Shown piece after piece: positions 61,190 through 64,000 of a stretch of 64,000 bases of DNA. The position numbers and the translations under genes are program-made. The number at the start of each line of letters is the position of its first letter. Position 1 is the stretch's first letter. A model generated the notes under the pieces. That model saw only the letters and a program-made list of their open reading frames with translations. It was not told the DNA's origin and searched no databases. This DNA comes from Bosea sp. ANAM02 (GTDB taxonomy: Bacteria > Pseudomonadota > Alphaproteobacteria > Rhizobiales > Beijerinckiaceae): the NCBI RefSeq assembly GCF_011764485.1, contig NZ_AP022848.1:2570001-2634000 (forward strand). The letters run 5' to 3'.

Positions 61190-62095
61190 TTACCGGAAGA
61201 TCACCGTCCGGCGGCCGGCCAGCATCACGCGGCGCTCGATATGCAGCCGGAGCGCCCGCGCCAGTACCACCGCCTCGATATCGCGCCCGGCGCTGACCAG
61301 GTCGTCCGGCGCCAGCGAGTGATCGGCGCGGCCGACATCCTGATCGATGATCGGGCCTTCGTCGAGATCGGGCGTGACGTAATGCGCGGTCGCGCCGATC
61401 AGCTTCACGCCGCGATCATAGGCCTGATGATAGGGCTTGGCGCCCTTGAAGCTCGGCAGGAAGGAGTGGTGAATATTGATCGCCCGCCCGTCCAGCGCCC
61501 GGCAGAGGTCGTTCGATAGAACCTGCATGTACCGGGCGAGCACGACCAGCGAGGAATTGGTCTCGGCGACGATCTCGAGCAGGCGCGCCTCCTGCTCGGC
61601 CTTGGTCGCGGGCGTCACCGGCAGGTGGTGGAACGGGATGCCGTAACTCTTGGCCAGCGCCTCGAAATCACGGTGATTGGAGACGATGGCCGGGATTTCG
61701 ATGTTGAGATTGCCGGTCGCCTGCCGGAACAGCAGGTCGTTCAGGCAATGGCCGAAGCGCGAAACCATCAGCAGGACGCGCGCCGGCGCGGCGGCGTCGA
61801 TCGCGTCCCAGTCCATGCGGAAGGTGCCGGCGACGCCATCGAACTCGCGCTTGAACGCGGCTTCGTCGAAGCGCTCGCCGGCCGCGAAGGCGACGCGCAT
61901 GAAGAAGCGGCCGTCGCGCGGATCGCTGAATTGCGCGCTTTCCAGGATGTTGCAGCCATGGCGGTAGAGCACGCCACTGACGGCATGGACGATGCCCGGC
62001 CGGTCCTCGCAGGACAAGGTCAGGATGCGGTCGGGCTTCTGCACCCTGAAGTCCCGCCCGAGGGCGGGGGCATGCGCGGAATGGGCCTCGGTCAT
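61190..62095 (-). CDS. purU: Formyltetrahydrofolate deformylase
   Basis: A 301-residue enzyme hydrolysing 10-formyl-THF to formate and THF. N-terminal ACT domain (residues about 20-100, LTLSCEDRPGIVHAVSGVLYRHGCNILES); C-terminal formyltransferase fold with NIHHSFLPSFKGAKPYHQAYDRGVKLIGATAHYVTPDLDEGPIIDQD, containing the catalytic Asn-His-Asp set. ATG 62095 (MTEAHSAHA) is the family-like start; the frame open to 62365 belongs to the neighbour's shadow. It follows the folate-linked demethylating enzyme gene by 16 bases and would recycle C1-loaded folate it produces. Confidence 0.94.
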   Translation of the reverse strand: MTEAHSAHAPALGRDFRVQKPDRILTLSCEDRPGIVHAVSGVLYRHGCNILESAQFSDPRDGRFFMRVAFAAGERFDEAAFKREFDGVAGTFRMDWDAIDAAAPARVLLMVSRFGHCLNDLLFRQATGNLNIEIPAIVSNHRDFEALAKSYGIPFHHLPVTPATKAEQEARLLEIVAETNSSLVVLARYMQVLSNDLCRALDGRAINIHHSFLPSFKGAKPYHQAYDRGVKLIGATAHYVTPDLDEGPIIDQDVGRADHSLAPDDLVSAGRDIEAVVLARALRLHIERRVMLAGRRTVIFR

Positions 62096-62111
62096 GGTCT
62101 CGTCGTCTTGC

Positions 62112-64000
62112 TCATGCCTTGCGGTCGAGCGGCGCCGCGAGGCTCGCGCTGACCGGAACTGTGGTGCCGGCGAGGTCGATAGACCAGCTCCTGGCATCGA
62201 GCCAGGCCTGATCGATCGGCTGGTCGCCCGAAGCCCAGCCCAGCGCCACGATGCCGTCGAGGCTCGCACCGAAGGCCGCCGAGGTGATTTCGCCGACCGG
62301 CTTGCCATCCGCCAGGATCGCTTCGCCGCCCCAGGCCATTTGCCCGTTCGGGCGCGGCCCGACAAGAGCGATCAGGCGTTTGGTGCGCGGCGCCGCTTTG
62401 GCGGCGACCAGCGCCTCGCGGCCGAGGAACTCGCCCTTGCCGAGCTTCACCGCGAAGCCGAGCCCGGCCTCGTAAGGATTGACGTCCGGCGTCAGTTCGC
62501 GGCCCCAGGCGCGAAAACCCTTCTCGATGCGCAGCGAGTCGACGGCGTAGTAGCCGGCATCCACCAGCCCGAGATCGGCCCCGGCCTCGTGCAGCGCGTC
62601 ATAGATCGCCGCGGTGAACTCGACGGGCGCATAGAGCTCGAAGCCGTCGCCGAGATAGGAGCGGCGGCAGGCCCAGGTCGTGGCATAGCCGATCGTGACC
62701 TTGCGGATCGCATTGGTCGGGAAATCGGCGAAGTCGAAGGAGGTCGGCGAGAGGCGGGCCAGAATCTCGGGGACCTTCGGCCCGGCGAGCGAGAGCACCG
62801 CATAGGAAGCGGTTACGTCCGTTAGCATCACGCCTTCGGGCAACTGGCGTCTGATCCAGTGCGCATCGCGCGTCGCCTGTGCCGTGCCGGTGAGCAGGAG
62901 ATAGGTATCGGGCGCGATCCGGGCGGCAGTGAGATCGCTTTCGAAGGTGCCGCGCGCATTGAGCAGCGCGGTGTAGACGGAGGTGCCGACGGGCACGGCG
63001 ACGTCGTTGGCGGCGAGGCGCTGCAGGGCGGCTTCGGCCTGCGGGCCCTGCAGCAGGAACTTGGCGAAGCTCGACATGTCGACGAGCCCGGCCGCCTCGC
63101 GGCAGGCGCGATGCTCGACTGCTACCGTTTCGAACCAGTTCTGCGGGCCGAAGGAATAGCCGATCGTGCGCTCGTCTTCGGTCCGGGCGAAATAGTTCGC
63201 GCGTTCCCAGCCCATCTTCGAGCCGAAGACGGCGCCCTTGGCCGCCAGCCGGTCATAAAGCGGCGAGCGCCGGAAGGGCCGGGCGGTATCGAGCTCGCGG
63301 TTCGGCCAGGGCATGGCGTAATGCAGCCCTAGCGTTTCCTTGATGCGGTCCTTCAGCCAGGCCGGGTTGTTGTTGAAATCGGCGAAGCGGCGGATATCGA
63401 CCGGCCAGAGGTCGCTCGTCGCCTCGCCCGCGACGACCCATTCGGCCAGCGCCCGGCCGGCGCCGCCGGCGGATGCGATGCCCATCGAGTTGAAGCCGGC
63501 GCCGACATAGACGCCGGCCACCTCCGGCGCCTCGCCGAGCAGGAAGTTGTTGTCCGGTGTGAAGCTCTCGGGGCCGTTGAGGAAGGTCTTGATCTCGGCG
63601 GTTTCCAGCGCCGGCACGCGCTGGAGCGCGTTCTCCATCAGGATGCCGAACTGGTCCCAGTCGTCTGGCAGGAGCTGGAACTCGAACGGGTAGGGGATGC
63701 CGTCCATGCCCCAGGGCTTGGCGTCCGGCTCGAACCCGCCCATGACGAGCCCGCCGACCTCCTCCTTGAAATAGATATAGCCGTCGGGATCGCGCATCAC
63801 CGGCAGGTCGGGAGAGACGCCGGCGATCTTGCCGGTGACGATATACATATGCTCGGCCGAATGCAGCGGCACCGAGACGCCGCACATCTGGCCGATGGTG
63901 CGCGACCACTGCCCGGCGCAGATCACCAGAACCTCGCATTCGACCCGGCCCTGATCGGTCTGCACCGCCTTGACCCGGCCCTTATCCGTCTCGATGCCGG
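62112..64000 (-). CDS. FAD-dependent oxidoreductase/GcvT fusion, dimethylglycine or sarcosine dehydrogenase-like (5' end outside window)
   Basis: The open frame continues past the window end (codons GIETDKGRVKAV before the GTG at 63965), so the N-terminal FAD-binding loop is not seen. Visible parts: rest of the DAO domain (VLVICAGQWSRTIGQMCGV, GVYVGAGFNSMGIASAGGAGRALAEWVV), FAO middle domain, then GCV_T and C-terminal barrel (REAAGLVDMSSFAKFLLQGPQAEAALQRL, VDAGYYAVDSLRIEKGFRAWGRELTPDVNPYEAGL). Such enzymes oxidatively demethylate dimethylglycine or sarcosine and pass formaldehyde to THF. Pairing with purU supports this. The substrate could also be another N-methyl amine. Confidence 0.9.
   Translation of the reverse strand, partial: GIETDKGRVKAVQTDQGRVECEVLVICAGQWSRTIGQMCGVSVPLHSAEHMYIVTGKIAGVSPDLPVMRDPDGYIYFKEEVGGLVMGGFEPDAKPWGMDGIPYPFEFQLLPDDWDQFGILMENALQRVPALETAEIKTFLNGPESFTPDNNFLLGEAPEVAGVYVGAGFNSMGIASAGGAGRALAEWVVAGEATSDLWPVDIRRFADFNNNPAWLKDRIKETLGLHYAMPWPNRELDTARPFRRSPLYDRLAAKGAVFGSKMGWERANYFARTEDERTIGYSFGPQNWFETVAVEHRACREAAGLVDMSSFAKFLLQGPQAEAALQRLAANDVAVPVGTSVYTALLNARGTFESDLTAARIAPDTYLLLTGTAQATRDAHWIRRQLPEGVMLTDVTASYAVLSLAGPKVPEILARLSPTSFDFADFPTNAIRKVTIGYATTWACRRSYLGDGFELYAPVEFTAAIYDALHEAGADLGLVDAGYYAVDSLRIEKGFRAWGRELTPDVNPYEAGLGFAVKLGKGEFLGREALVAAKAAPRTKRLIALVGPRPNGQMAWGGEAILADGKPVGEITSAAFGASLDGIVALGWASGDQPIDQAWLDARSWSIDLAGTTVPVSASLAAPLDRKA

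Overview
The window is chromosomal DNA from a high-GC alphaproteobacterium, most likely of the Hyphomicrobiales (Rhizobiales). The evidence is a divK-pleD pair, an EipB-type envelope protein, a DUF3572 gene joined to a zinc-finger DinB, a GTTC-N7-GTTC type SOS box before ssb, and many ABC importers. A Bosea-like genus is my guess from gene content only. I saw no tRNA, rRNA, CRISPR array, phage module or intact insertion sequence.

Layout. 1-2.2 kb: 3' part of clpA and a small membrane protein. 2.6-3.7 kb: azlCD amino acid exporter. 3.8-5.3 kb: an ECF41 sigma factor with its carboxymuconolactone-decarboxylase-like partner and a perfect ECF41 promoter. 5.3-9.2 kb: tightly packed run ridA, GDPD, acyltransferase, 2H-like protein, HIT protein. 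9.4-13.7 kb: eipB, dinB, DUF3572 gene, divK, pleD. 13.8-21.5 kb: a polar amino acid ABC importer with an M20 amidohydrolase, a MetC-type C-S lyase, an extra binding protein and a LysR regulator; it looks like uptake and cleavage of an N-acylated or S-substituted cysteine. 22-26.5 kb: ureidoglycolate lyase, RpiB-like protein, a betaine-type importer without its ATPase, and ssb.

26.5-39.8 kb is a sugar-alcohol region. A SorC regulator faces a polyol dehydrogenase followed by a truncated xylulokinase. Next to it lies a long minus-strand cluster: LacI regulator, permease remnant, D-ribulokinase, ribitol dehydrogenase, metallophosphoesterase, UgpCAEB-like importer, a second metallophosphoesterase and an inositol-monophosphatase-like enzyme. 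Ribitol enzymes combined with two diesterases, a monoesterase and a phosphodiester-type importer suggest scavenging of ribitol phosphodiesters (teichoic-acid-like or glycerophospho-polyols). I consider this the least familiar system in the window.

40-47.8 kb: YHS protein, membrane protein, TPR protein, OpgC-like acyltransferase, ThDP enzyme, secreted esterase, and an ECF sigma/NrsF anti-sigma pair. 47.9-61.1 kb: a full 2-aminoethylphosphonate (2-AEP) catabolic region: LysR, phnW, phnA, phnY, a dedicated ABC importer with a fused permease, a metallophosphoesterase, a second LysR, a PbfA-like 1-hydroxy-2-AEP ammonia-lyase and a D-2-hydroxyacid dehydrogenase. The window closes with purU and a partial dimethylglycine/sarcosine-dehydrogenase-like gene. 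Two families of long palindromic repeats are scattered between genes, and one copy lies in frame inside a gene.
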